64,000 nt of DNA from Bdellovibrionales bacterium Ga0074137 (GTDB lineage: Bacteria; Bdellovibrionota; Bdellovibrionia; Bdellovibrionales; JAMPXM01): contig LNDT01000030.1 of the NCBI GenBank assembly GCA_001464715.1, forward strand, positions 1-64,000. Reading direction: 5' to 3'. Position 1 is the first letter of the stretch. Every line of letters starts with the position of its first letter. The notes under the pieces are model-generated. The model was not told the origin of the DNA, did not search any database, and saw only the letters and a program-made list of their open reading frames with translations. The position numbers were made by a program, and so were the translations under genes. Below, piece by piece: positions 1 through 8,370 of this stretch.

Positions 1-160
1 GCCCCTACCATTTCGCCTGCGCGAAATGGCTACAGGAATTCACGAATTCTCGTATTCCTGAATTCAAGTATTCGCCGTGCTCGAGAGGCGTGCGCTTGCT
101 CCGCACTAAAACAGTCCGCTGGACTGTTTTACCGCGGGCATAACTGCAGCCCCTACCATT
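1..160. repeat. Hairpin-rich intergenic element with 12-bp direct repeats
   Basis: The 12-mer GCCCCTACCATT occurs at 1-12 and again at 149-160. Between the copies lie a perfect 9-bp stem (arms 8-16 and 21-29, 4-nt loop), three GAATTC sites within 30 bp (36-41, 44-49, 60-65), a 7-bp stem (33-39 with 54-60) and a perfect 10-bp stem (108-117 with 121-130, 3-nt loop). The layout resembles a small non-coding repeat element inserted downstream of the decarboxylase gene. Whether it is repeated elsewhere in the genome cannot be seen here, and the left edge may be cut by the window. Confidence 0.45.
108..130 (-). terminator. Possible terminator hairpin downstream of the decarboxylase operon
   Basis: AAAACAGTCC and GGACTGTTTT form a perfect 10-bp stem with a GCT loop, about 45 bp past the stop of the leftward decarboxylase gene. 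The four terminal T residues lie inside the stem, so it is not a textbook intrinsic terminator. It may instead be part of the surrounding repeat element. Confidence 0.3.
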
Positions 161-175
161 CTTCAGCTTCTTTTA

Positions 176-1402
176 TTACCCAATGAAATGCTGTTCGGCT
201 TCGGGCATCAATAGAAATTCGGTGGGGCTGAACTGTTTTCCGTAGGCCCCAACGCTTTGGACGACAAGAATATCGCCGACTTCGATGCCGTCGAGCGCGG
301 CTTCTCGCACAATGAGGTCTTGTGAGTGGCAGGTTGGGCCGGCGATCGACACAGTCATGGGACCGGGCGCGCGTTCGCCACCCTCTTGGTTAAGAACGGT
401 GAAGGGGAGATTGGTTCGTACGACCTGGCCGACACCGCAGGCAATTTGACATTGAGAGTAGCCGCCATCGGCAATGGCATAAGTGATTGTGCGATCATTC
501 GATTTTGCGGTTTTTTTGCTCAGCAAGTGGGCCACGAAATATCCCGCTTCGCCAACCAAATATCGCCCCAGTTCGATCGCAAATTTATACTTAACGCCTT
601 TGGGTCCGGCACTTGGGGCCTCGGCCATTAACTTTTTGAATTGGTTCCCCAGCTGTTCAAGATCCAGCGGCACCGCTCTTCCTGTGTAGGGAATTCCGAA
701 TCCGCCACCAAGGCAGAGACGGAAGTTCTCGCCCAGGTTCGGACTTTTAAGCTTACTTTGAAAAAGCAGCGACATCTGAAGAGCAAACTCGAAGTTTTTT
801 AGTACGTGATCGTGATGCAGTATCTGTGACTGTACGTGTGAGTGTGTCCCTACAAGGCGGACCGAAGTGGACTCGTCCACTCTTTTGGCGAGCTCATCGA
901 GATTGGACTCATCGAAACCAAACTGCGACGGTTCACCAATCACTAAGCGTCCGGTGTGTCCTACGCGCTGAGACGGCGTGAGCCGAGGCGCGATGTTGGC
1001 GATTTGGCCGGTGCGGCCGGCATGCGCTTCAATCGCCGAAAGTTCGTCAAAAGACTCGAGCACGATTGCGCCGACGCCAAGATCAACGGCCCTAGCGATT
1101 TCTGCTGGTCGTTTGCCGGGGCCGGTGAAAGAAATTTGCCTCGGCAGAAATCCGATGGCTATGGCGCGCTCAAGTTCCCCCATCGACGCTACATCGACGT
1201 GGATGCCGAGTCCTTTTACCAACTCAAGCAAGCGCGGATGTGAGTTGGCTTTCGCGGAATAGAAGATATCCAGTTCGTTAGTGAGGTGTCTTTTTAAAAG
1301 TTGAATACGGTCGCGTATTGCAGCGAGATCGTAGAGATAAAACGGCGTCCGCCCCGTCGATGCGAATTTTCTTATCTGAATTTCAAGACCGTTGTTGAGC
1401 AT
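176..1402 (-). CDS. PLP-dependent decarboxylase (alanine racemase-fold, group IV)
   Basis: This 408-residue protein has the layout of ornithine/diaminopimelate/arginine-type decarboxylases with an N-terminal PLP barrel and C-terminal beta domain. Visible motifs are YSAKAN with the probable Schiff-base Lys51, the phosphate-binding GGGFG at 232-236, ELGR at 277-280, GPTCHSQD at 355-362 with Cys358 and Asp362, and GAYG at 385-388. A good ribosome site (GGGAG) precedes the ATG, which lies 20 nt inside the end of the upstream ligase gene. It is the last gene of a leftward operon behind an acyl carrier protein and an AMP ligase. That trio is known from exosortase A-associated exopolysaccharide loci, where the decarboxylase is a distinct subfamily. 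No exosortase is visible here. The substrate is unknown; a role in making an amine or amino acid for loading on the carrier protein is inference. Confidence 0.85.
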   Translation of the reverse strand: MLNNGLEIQIRKFASTGRTPFYLYDLAAIRDRIQLLKRHLTNELDIFYSAKANSHPRLLELVKGLGIHVDVASMGELERAIAIGFLPRQISFTGPGKRPAEIARAVDLGVGAIVLESFDELSAIEAHAGRTGQIANIAPRLTPSQRVGHTGRLVIGEPSQFGFDESNLDELAKRVDESTSVRLVGTHSHVQSQILHHDHVLKNFEFALQMSLLFQSKLKSPNLGENFRLCLGGGFGIPYTGRAVPLDLEQLGNQFKKLMAEAPSAGPKGVKYKFAIELGRYLVGEAGYFVAHLLSKKTAKSNDRTITYAIADGGYSQCQIACGVGQVVRTNLPFTVLNQEGGERAPGPMTVSIAGPTCHSQDLIVREAALDGIEVGDILVVQSVGAYGKQFSPTEFLLMPEAEQHFIG

Positions 1403-2912
1403 GCTTTTTCTCCCAGGTGGTGCGAAGTGCGGCTCGATCTATTTTCTGACTCGCAGTGATTGGAAATTCGGCTATCACATTAATTTCATCCGGGATTTTT
1501 GCTGATGCGAGATTTTCCATACAGTACTGCTTTAGTTCTTCTTGGGCCTGCTCGAACGAAAGGTTGCGAAACTCTTCCTGAGAGGCGTCCAAGACGATGA
1601 AAGCGATCAGTTCATTTTGGCGATGATCTGCGCAAGGCCGATGAAGTGCGCAGACGCCTAATACTCCCGGGCACTTCTGAAGTGTGTCCTCGACTTCGGA
1701 CAGATGCATTCGAATTTCCCAACGTTTAATAAGGTCATCTTTGCGACCTACAAATAGAAATTCACCGGCGCTGTTTCGAATGAAGTAATCGCCAGTTGGA
1801 ACCTCGCGTGACGTTGATTTGCGATCCAAGTATCCCAGCATTGTTCCATCGCCAGAATGCACAAGTTCACCTTCGACTCCGTCTAAAACCTCGTTGCCTT
1901 TGGGATCGACCAATTTCAAGTGCACCCCTGAAAGCGGAGACCCTTGAGTTTCTTCGGTGAGACGATTTTTCTGAATCAGAGATCGAAAGGTCTCCGTTTG
2001 TCCATACGTACGAAAAACATCGGCCTTGGGAAAAATTTCTTTCAAGCGAAGTCGTTGTGATCGCGGCAGTGTTCCGCCGGAGATTGTGACGAATCTCACG
2101 GAATCAAAAGCGTCGCTTTCATTGGACGTTCTGAAAAAACTTGACCACATCAGCGGCGTGCCGGAGACGCCTGTAATTTTCTCGTCGGAAAAATTCTTTC
2201 TTAAGCGGCTCGACGACGAGTTTCCTTGAACGACCAGCCGACAGCCCGACATCCACCACGACAAGATCTGATTGAATCCAACGTCATGTGAAACCGGAAG
2301 TAGGTTCAAGATCGTATCTCTTCCAGAAATTCCAAAATCGCGAATTTCACCCTTCGCGCGTTGAATCAGATCTGACTTTCCAACAAGCACAATTTTTGGT
2401 GCAGCTGTGGTGCCGGAGGTCATTAAAAGCCAGCCACATTCATCAGTGAGCGCTGGGAACTTGGCGCCTCGTTGTTGTGCTCCGGTCGAAATAATAACAG
2501 GCCGCCCCAGCCAACGATCGGGCTCGAAGGAATTTAATACGACAGCCTTATTAAGCTCATAGCCGAGACCCTCCAGCAGGGCGTGAAATCCCTGGAGATC
2601 AGCTTCGTGTAAGATCAAGTTGTGCGTCGGTAGTTGCTGATGAAGGCTCTCAAGTGTCGATGCGATTTGAGTTTTGTCAATGGTGAGTCCAGCCTCATCC
2701 ATTGTTAGAAGGCAGGAAATCGCAAGTATCATCTGAGCGTTGCGGTGTCCCGCGATAATCGTGGGCCGCTGAAACTGATCTAAAACAGTGGCAAGATCAT
2801 CGACCATTCTCTGAACATCGAACCAAGTGTATTCAAATTGCTCGTCTTTGATCGCTTGGCTTTGCCCTGCGGCTAGAACCCGATCGTTCAGCGTCGCTCG
2901 CCACGAGTTCAT
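1383..2912 (-). CDS. AMP-forming acyl/aminoacyl ligase (ANL superfamily)
   Basis: This 509-residue adenylating enzyme should activate a carboxylic acid with ATP and pass it to a carrier protein thiol. Motifs in order are the P-loop-like TSGTTAAPK at 165-173, YGQTET at 303-308, GDYF near 374, GRKDD at 389-393 and the C-terminal catalytic Lys490 in SQKID. Length is close to DltA and other single-domain ligases. The hinge after GRKDD reads IKRWEIRM, lacking the usual Gly of the A8 loop. The gene overlaps the upstream carrier protein by 4 nt (ATGA) and the downstream decarboxylase by 20 nt, so the three are translationally coupled. A fatty acid, an aryl acid or an amino acid could be the substrate; the sequence alone does not decide. 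Confidence 0.85.
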   Translation of the reverse strand: MNSWRATLNDRVLAAGQSQAIKDEQFEYTWFDVQRMVDDLATVLDQFQRPTIIAGHRNAQMILAISCLLTMDEAGLTIDKTQIASTLESLHQQLPTHNLILHEADLQGFHALLEGLGYELNKAVVLNSFEPDRWLGRPVIISTGAQQRGAKFPALTDECGWLLMTSGTTAAPKIVLVGKSDLIQRAKGEIRDFGISGRDTILNLLPVSHDVGFNQILSWWMSGCRLVVQGNSSSSRLRKNFSDEKITGVSGTPLMWSSFFRTSNESDAFDSVRFVTISGGTLPRSQRLRLKEIFPKADVFRTYGQTETFRSLIQKNRLTEETQGSPLSGVHLKLVDPKGNEVLDGVEGELVHSGDGTMLGYLDRKSTSREVPTGDYFIRNSAGEFLFVGRKDDLIKRWEIRMHLSEVEDTLQKCPGVLGVCALHRPCADHRQNELIAFIVLDASQEEFRNLSFEQAQEELKQYCMENLASAKIPDEINVIAEFPITASQKIDRAALRTTWEKKHAQQRS

Positions 2913-3157
2913 TGCTGTCTCGACCGAACAAAAGCCTCGATAGAGATTAAATTTCCAAAGAATGTCTCATTGAGATCTTGCGGTTCGACCACGATGTTAA
3001 ACTTTCTCTCGAGAAAGTTAACGAGATTGAACAGGCCAATCGAATCAAGAGCTCCGGATTCCACAAGAGGGAAATTGTCAGGGAATTCGGCCGGAAGAAG
3101 TCCGCGGAAAACGGGATTTGTTGCAAGAAATTCGCGTACGTCTTTTCGAACATCCAT
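2909..3157 (-). CDS. Acyl carrier protein (first copy)
   Basis: This 82-residue four-helix carrier protein has the phosphopantetheine attachment motif LDSIG with Ser39. It would hold the acyl group activated by the ligase encoded immediately downstream with a 4-nt overlap. The stretch LFNLVNFLERKFNIVV after the Ser is typical of DltC/ACP helix II. A deacetylase-like gene lies 60 bp upstream on the same strand and is probably in the same transcript. Confidence 0.85.
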   Translation of the reverse strand: MDVRKDVREFLATNPVFRGLLPAEFPDNFPLVESGALDSIGLFNLVNFLERKFNIVVEPQDLNETFFGNLISIEAFVRSRQQ

Positions 3158-3217
3158 AATATAAAGCTATAGAGCGGTCACCGCTCTTGCAACCCATTTC
3201 TGCACAGGCCGAAAGCG

Positions 3218-4345
3218 CTAAAATTGATGTATCTTCGTTGAACGCAGGAGGGCTTCGTCGGCGCGCTCCGCTAACCTCTGTGTCTCGTCGCGGTTCCGTG
3301 ATTTTAAAACTCCATACGGATCCAGCAAAATTTGATCTTGTTCGCCAGCGAGATCCGCCAAGGTATTTTTAATTCCCGCCGCGGTGGCTCGCCGATCGTA
3401 TCCGCCTTCAAGTGTAAACATCAGCCGTCCGTTGCATATCCTGTCGGACAATTTCCGTGCGCGTGAAGTGAGGGCGAGTTGATCGCTGCTTGAGAGAGAC
3501 ATGCTTCCTTGGGGATCGCGCCAATGAGTATCGTAGCCCATGGCCACGAACATCATGAACGGTTGCAGACGCTCGATGGCAGGCACCACGAATTTGTCGA
3601 AGGCCTTAAGCCAGCTTTCACCGCTGGAGCCGCGTGGCAGGGAAAGGTTGAAATTGAAACCGCGTCCGGCGCCTTGGCCGGTTTGTTTGTCGTCACCTGT
3701 GTACGGCCAATCGTCCTGATGAATCGAAATAGTGGCGACATCACTACTTTCTAAGAAAATGCTCTCAGTTCCATTTCCATGATGAACATCCAGATCCACG
3801 ATGGCCACCGGTCGTCCTGTCGTTTCATGGACTCGCTTTGCGGACACCGCAATATTATTTAGCGCACAGTAGCCTTCCGAAGAAGCGCGACCTGCGTGAT
3901 GGCCTGGCGGGCGCACGACGGCAAAACCGTTTTTAAGGTTACCGCGCGCGATTGCGAGTGCTAAATCAGAAGCACCAACGGCCGCTTTAAAAAGAGCTTC
4001 TTTCGCGGATGGGCCGCCATAAGGTGACCAACGTGATTCAGAAACATAGTCGGGCGCATCGAGGCGATGCACCAAGGCTTTCAGGTAGTCTGAGTCGTGA
4101 ACACAAGATAACGAATCGATCCATACTGATTCAGAGCGGAAATCAGCAAATTTAAAACTCATGAGTTTTACGGGAAGTTTTGGAAGTCTAGGATCAGTTT
4201 CGTTGGCTATCGCCGTCAGGCGCGACGCACTCTCGGGGTGTCCGAGCCGATCGTGTTTGATGAACGCCTCGTCTATAAATACTCCAGTGCGCGCGCCGTC
4301 TGAAAATGAGAACGACTCTTTTAGTAACTGGCCTATTCGATCCAT
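3218..4345 (-). CDS. Histone deacetylase-like amidohydrolase
   Basis: This 375-residue protein has the complete zinc-dependent class II HDAC/acetylpolyamine amidohydrolase signature: HPE at 36-38, RPPGHHAG with His149/His150, YCALNN at 159-164, DLDVHHGNGT with zinc ligands Asp186 and His188, GYDTHWRDP with the third ligand Asp272, and EGGYD with Tyr316. Bacterial members hydrolyse acyl-amide bonds on polyamines or other small amines. It is the first gene of the leftward group with a carrier protein, ligase and PLP decarboxylase, which suggests an amine or amide substrate made or used by that pathway. No strong ribosome site is visible ahead of the ATG at 4345. Confidence 0.9.
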   Translation of the reverse strand: MDRIGQLLKESFSFSDGARTGVFIDEAFIKHDRLGHPESASRLTAIANETDPRLPKLPVKLMSFKFADFRSESVWIDSLSCVHDSDYLKALVHRLDAPDYVSESRWSPYGGPSAKEALFKAAVGASDLALAIARGNLKNGFAVVRPPGHHAGRASSEGYCALNNIAVSAKRVHETTGRPVAIVDLDVHHGNGTESIFLESSDVATISIHQDDWPYTGDDKQTGQGAGRGFNFNLSLPRGSSGESWLKAFDKFVVPAIERLQPFMMFVAMGYDTHWRDPQGSMSLSSSDQLALTSRARKLSDRICNGRLMFTLEGGYDRRATAAGIKNTLADLAGEQDQILLDPYGVLKSRNRDETQRLAERADEALLRSTKIHQF

Positions 4346-4409
4346 CGTAAACTCAAGGTTAGTTGATAAATTACTGGTGGAGAAGTGAGAAGTTGCTTAC
4401 GATCTTAAG

Positions 4410-5291
4410 GTGGATCCGCGATACCCAATACAGCCCTGGCGGCCATTCTACGAAATCGCACTTTCCTGGACCGTGATCGTCTTCGCGATGTGGTTGGTCC
4501 TGGGTGTATCACCTTGGTTCTATCCTTTTAGTTTCGTCCTTATAGCGAACCGAATTCTCGCCCTGTCACTTCTTTGCCACGAGGGTCTCCATCGCAATCT
4601 TCACGGACGCGGAAAGTGGAACGACTTTTTGGGGCGCTATCTTTGCGCATTTCCAACGTCAATTTCGTTTTCAAAGTACCGTCGCCTTCATCAACTGCAC
4701 CACTCGACAGTCGGGTCGGATCGGTGGGATCCGGATCGTCATTTGTACAATGGTTACCCTGTTGGTGCCTTTCGCTTCTTTGTTCGTCTCATGTCTCGTG
4801 TCTTGACGCTCCGGACGGCCTACGATTTTGTAATGTACTACACGGAGTTTCCCGAGGCCGTCCGTAGGAAGCGGGTGGCTGACGGGCGACTTTTTATTCT
4901 TAGTGACCGAAGTGATTTTATTCCCTTTCTTCTTTTTCACACGACAAGTCTTTCTTTAATTACGTACTTCGGAGTTTGGCCCGAGTTCTTGCTCCTCTAC
5001 ATTGCGCCATTGATGCTTTTGACTCAGCCGTACGTCATTCTCATTGGTGGTATTCAGCATGGTCCGCAGCGAATCGCAGCGCACGATGTGAGTCGCAATG
5101 TTTCTGGGTCGAGACTGTATATGTGGCTGCTGCTGCCCATTGACATCAATTTCCATGCGGCGCACCACTTAGATGCGCAGGTTCCACATTACTGGTTGAA
5201 GAAAAAGTCGGAAGATCTTGCAGAAGAGGGCCACGTCTTATGGACCGAAAATTACTTGCAGACAATGCGCTCACTTTTTCGAAATACCTGA
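4410..5291 (+). CDS. Fatty acid desaturase family membrane protein
   Basis: The 293-residue protein carries the three His boxes of membrane di-iron desaturases/hydroxylases: HEGLH at 57-61, HQLHH at 94-98 and HAAHH at 249-253, separated by hydrophobic segments (about 15-55 and 170-215). These proteins introduce a double bond or hydroxyl group into a lipid or carotenoid-like substrate. The best start is GTG 4410, with only a weak ribosome site; no other start precedes the first membrane segment. It runs divergently from the deacetylase operon (64-bp gap) and is overlapped at its 3' end by the next gene, suggesting co-transcription with an SGNH-like protein. Confidence 0.85.
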   Translation: MDPRYPIQPWRPFYEIALSWTVIVFAMWLVLGVSPWFYPFSFVLIANRILALSLLCHEGLHRNLHGRGKWNDFLGRYLCAFPTSISFSKYRRLHQLHHSTVGSDRWDPDRHLYNGYPVGAFRFFVRLMSRVLTLRTAYDFVMYYTEFPEAVRRKRVADGRLFILSDRSDFIPFLLFHTTSLSLITYFGVWPEFLLLYIAPLMLLTQPYVILIGGIQHGPQRIAAHDVSRNVSGSRLYMWLLLPIDINFHAAHHLDAQVPHYWLKKKSEDLAEEGHVLWTENYLQTMRSLFRNT

Positions 5292-6508
5292 TTAAGTTCT
5301 ACATACCAGCTTTCGTCGGTGCGTTGGTGATCGTCGAGGCGGGGCTTCGTCTGTCTCATGTTTTGCAGCCAGGTCCTTCCGCGGCCGTTGCCACGGCGAC
5401 TGACACCAATCACCGAATACTTTTAGTTTCAGATTCAAGTGTCGGGACGATCGCCAGCAGTAGCGATGCGGCAGGAAAATTCGTTCAGAAATTGACGAAT
5501 TTGTACGGGGACAAAGTAGCAGTCTCTGAGCTTTCGCGCGGCGGCTTGTTGACCACAGAAGTCGAGGCGCAGCTTGAAGACCGAGTTCGGAAAACCAATT
5601 CATCAACCGTGATACTTATGGTTGGAAAAAGCGACTGGGTAAGAGGTTGGGTCGATAAAAATTTCGGACACCTGGCTCAATCATGGGTTGCGTCGCTGGA
5701 GACCGCGAAGCTTTTGCTGGTTATAATGGTCGAGATTCAAAAGCACCTGACTTCAGTGTGGCCGGACCGTGCGGCCGTCGCGGAATACCGAGCTCTGGTT
5801 TTGCCTTGGAAGCTTTATTCGACGCAAGACATTCGCGGGATTTCTGCCTTCGAGTCAGCGTTGCTCGAGTTTCCGAATAGTATTCGAGCTATTCGGTCAT
5901 TGGTTCACCTCTACTACATTCACGCAAAGATACCGGAGGGAGTGGCATACTTAAAAAAATTAGCAGAGGTCTCTGACGAAGCTGACTTCGTTCGTCTGCA
6001 GATTGCCAACATGAACTTTGATTTCGAGAAAAGAACCCGAGGGGATGTTCCTGCGCAAATTGTTTCGGAGTGGGACGAAGCGATCAAGTCGCTTCCGAGC
6101 CAGCGATTGGGTTTTCTAGCGAGAATGAGATATCTGATGAGAACTCGCAATGTGGAAGAGTTTGCTCATCAGTTGCGAAATATGTCTCCAGAACAAAGCG
6201 ACGTACTTCTGCCGAGTACTTACTCGACGTTGATTAGAGTTATCCAGAAAGCAGTTTCAATGGGCTTGAGGGTTATTGTTTTGGAGTACCCATCAAATCA
6301 CGGTGTTCCGCTGGAGCGCGTGCTTGCAAGTCACAGAAATCAAGTCGAATTCTATGAGACCAGAAAGTGGCTGCTGGATTCGGTTCCAGAATCTCGGCTC
6401 ATCACAGTTTTCGAAGTAGACATCGAACATTTGACGACATTTGGAGCCGATGTTTTTGCGGAAAACATGGTTCGGGTCTATCGTGAGGGCCCGGCCAAGG
6501 GACCATAA
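5240..6508 (+). CDS. Membrane-anchored SGNH-hydrolase-like protein
   Basis: This 422-residue protein has one N-terminal membrane segment (about 20-38), then LLVSDSSVGT with candidate nucleophile Ser66, VILMVGKSD near 125, and a C-terminal VDIEHLTTFG holding an Asp394/His397 pair of the SGNH type. About 200 residues of helical sequence, possibly TPR-like, separate the blocks. The classical GDSxxxG is SDSSVG and block III lacks the usual Asn, so assignment is by pattern only. The ATG is preceded by AGAGGG at good spacing and lies 52 nt inside the desaturase gene. Partners of MBOAT transferases (AlgJ, DltD, PatB type) have this architecture, and an MBOAT gene follows 0.5 kb downstream. Confidence 0.55.
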   Translation: MDRKLLADNALTFSKYLIKFYIPAFVGALVIVEAGLRLSHVLQPGPSAAVATATDTNHRILLVSDSSVGTIASSSDAAGKFVQKLTNLYGDKVAVSELSRGGLLTTEVEAQLEDRVRKTNSSTVILMVGKSDWVRGWVDKNFGHLAQSWVASLETAKLLLVIMVEIQKHLTSVWPDRAAVAEYRALVLPWKLYSTQDIRGISAFESALLEFPNSIRAIRSLVHLYYIHAKIPEGVAYLKKLAEVSDEADFVRLQIANMNFDFEKRTRGDVPAQIVSEWDEAIKSLPSQRLGFLARMRYLMRTRNVEEFAHQLRNMSPEQSDVLLPSTYSTLIRVIQKAVSMGLRVIVLEYPSNHGVPLERVLASHRNQVEFYETRKWLLDSVPESRLITVFEVDIEHLTTFGADVFAENMVRVYREGPAKGP

Positions 6509-6512
6509 GCTC

Positions 6513-7100
6513 TTACAAGCGTTTATGTAAGTAGATCAATCTTTGGCCTTCGGGATAATCCTCGACCCTACCCACTTCATTAAAACCACAGGCCTTCCAG
6601 AACTGAAGACCATCTTGAAATTCAAATGTGCTGAGAAGTATTCGGCGTTTTGAATTCTTTCGACCAAACTGTTCAACTTCGTCGAGAAGCTTTCGTCCCA
6701 AAGACTTTCGTCGGTGGCTCACTTCAATCCAAAATGTATAAATGATCAGATAGTCGTAGGCCAGTTGTAGGTTCGCACCACCAATCCGCAACTCGTCGGA
6801 ATTTTGCGACGGATCGATAATGAATATTCCGTGCGCTGAACCAAGATCATTCATGGCAGAAGGAAGTCCACGTTGCTTCTGTTCGTTGAACAGGTTGCGT
6901 GGCAGCCACAGCGCATCATATCGACCCCATTCAAATTTCAGATTCTCGCGTAAGCTGTGCAATTGGTTTCTCCAAATTGAGTTGAGCCGCGCCTCAATTG
7001 GAACATAAACTTCGGAAGTGAGGAACAAATATGGCGATCCTGATTGGACTTCTTGCGCTGACGATTTTTGTGCAGGTCTATTGGTTGATTCCAAAGTCAT
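6513..7100 (-). CDS. GNAT-family N-acetyltransferase
   Basis: Up to 195 residues. The C-terminal half shows a GNAT core: a hydrophobic strand LIIYTFWIEVSH, then the acetyl-CoA loop RRKSLGRKLLDEVE, and FWKACGFNEVGR typical of motif B. The acceptor is unknown. The longest reading frame starts at 7100 and would overlap the first 70 nt of the divergent MBOAT gene, including its ribosome site, so the true start is probably further inside, possibly a TTG codon near residue 25. It is a lone leftward gene between two rightward genes of the acyltransferase block. Confidence 0.7.
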   Translation of the reverse strand: MTLESTNRPAQKSSAQEVQSGSPYLFLTSEVYVPIEARLNSIWRNQLHSLRENLKFEWGRYDALWLPRNLFNEQKQRGLPSAMNDLGSAHGIFIIDPSQNSDELRIGGANLQLAYDYLIIYTFWIEVSHRRKSLGRKLLDEVEQFGRKNSKRRILLSTFEFQDGLQFWKACGFNEVGRVEDYPEGQRLIYLHKRL

Positions 7101-8362
7101 ACCAAAATCACTTTCTCATCGCCGGCTCATTCATTTTTGGTGCGTTCGTGTTTCCTCTGACTTTCGCGGTCGCATTAATCCTTGGTGGCGGAGTTTTTCT
7201 AATTTTAGCTCGCGAATTAAAAATCTCTGGCGCGCTCGTTACCGCCGTCTGCTTCTTGCCGCTTATGGCATTTAAGATTTTTCCTTCACTTTTCGTCGGA
7301 GTGAATCTGCTTGGCCTGTCCTATTTTACTTTCATTTTGTTGGGAGCGTTCTATGACATCCGCAACAAGAAGGATGAGCAGCCGCTGACTGCGATTCAAT
7401 TCTTTGCATTTATACTGTTCTTTCCAATTCTTCCCGTCGGTCCGATCGAGAGAATCGGAGGGCTCGGCCGCCAAATACGCGAGCCTCGACACTGGAAGCC
7501 GTCGAATTTCACGATCGGATTGCTGCTCATTGCGTTTGGTATCTTCAAAAAAACGGTTATTGCAGATCGGTTGGGTGAGCTTGCGCTCGATTCAGAGATG
7601 AACTCACTTTCTTATTTCGGCACAACCATGTGGGCTTTTTCATTTCTAGCCCTACTCCAGGTCTTTGCAGATTTTTCGTCGATCGTTGATATTGTGCGTG
7701 GCTTCGGAAAATTGCTTGGCTTCAACATTGTAGATAATTTTGACCGACCCTATTTAGCGGACAGCATTCAAGATATCTGGCGCCGATGGCACATCTCACT
7801 TGTGTCTTGGTTACGAGACATCGTCTATGCACCACTGGCACTGCGAACACGAAGCGTTCTACTTTCTTCCACCGTCGTAATTCTCATGGTTGGATTCTGG
7901 CACGATGCCAGTTGGCGATTCGGTCTTTGGTCTCTCTACTGGATTTCGATTTTTTGGGTGGCCGTGTTTTTGCGGCAACGTGGAATTCGATTAAACATTG
8001 GAAAACTGCCTAAGCGCATCAGCATGGTGGCGGTCATGGCATTCAGTACGATTTTTGTGATGCCATCGTCGGCTGGTGACTTAGTTATTCTTGCCGGAAA
8101 CTTCTTTCGGTTCACCGACGTCAGCAAGATGGCCTTGAACGTGAGCAAGCAGAACTTAACCATCGCCCTTTTGGGTTTCGGCGTAGTGGTCGTCGTAGAT
8201 CATTTCGGAGACAAATTAAAAATTAAATTCAGACCCGCTGCGGGCGCTGAGCCAACAACAAGGTTTCAAGTTGTCTCGATCTTGATGGCTTCCGCACTCT
8301 TCGTTTTTTCGATCGCGCTGGCCGTCGGTGATTGGGAAAAATTCATCTATCTTCGGTATTAG
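7031..8362 (+). CDS. MBOAT family O-acyltransferase (first copy)
   Basis: This 443-residue polytopic protein has the AlgI/DltB-type signature: GPIER at 137-141, FADFSSIVDI at 212-221, NFDRPYLADSIQDIWRRWH ending in His254, and GFWHDASW with the invariant catalytic His291. Family members move an acyl group from a cytoplasmic thioester donor across the membrane to a cell-surface acceptor. The ribosome site AGGA sits 7 nt before the ATG. An HTTM-like gene follows after 8 nt. It differs from the second MBOAT of this window in most of its sequence, so the two are not a recent duplication. Confidence 0.9.
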   Translation: MAILIGLLALTIFVQVYWLIPKSYQNHFLIAGSFIFGAFVFPLTFAVALILGGGVFLILARELKISGALVTAVCFLPLMAFKIFPSLFVGVNLLGLSYFTFILLGAFYDIRNKKDEQPLTAIQFFAFILFFPILPVGPIERIGGLGRQIREPRHWKPSNFTIGLLLIAFGIFKKTVIADRLGELALDSEMNSLSYFGTTMWAFSFLALLQVFADFSSIVDIVRGFGKLLGFNIVDNFDRPYLADSIQDIWRRWHISLVSWLRDIVYAPLALRTRSVLLSSTVVILMVGFWHDASWRFGLWSLYWISIFWVAVFLRQRGIRLNIGKLPKRISMVAVMAFSTIFVMPSSAGDLVILAGNFFRFTDVSKMALNVSKQNLTIALLGFGVVVVVDHFGDKLKIKFRPAAGAEPTTRFQVVSILMASALFVFSIALAVGDWEKFIYLRY

Positions 8363-8370
8363 AGGAAATC

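Noticed and set aside
36-65. EcoRI-site cluster as a cloning or assembly artefact
   Set aside because: The sites sit inside a longer structured element with matching stems and direct repeats, and neighbouring sequence is continuous. An artefact cannot be fully excluded but is not needed.
176-4345. Exosortase A exopolysaccharide locus
   Set aside because: The ligase/carrier/decarboxylase trio is shared with such loci, but no exosortase, PEP-CTERM protein or chain-length genes are present in the window.
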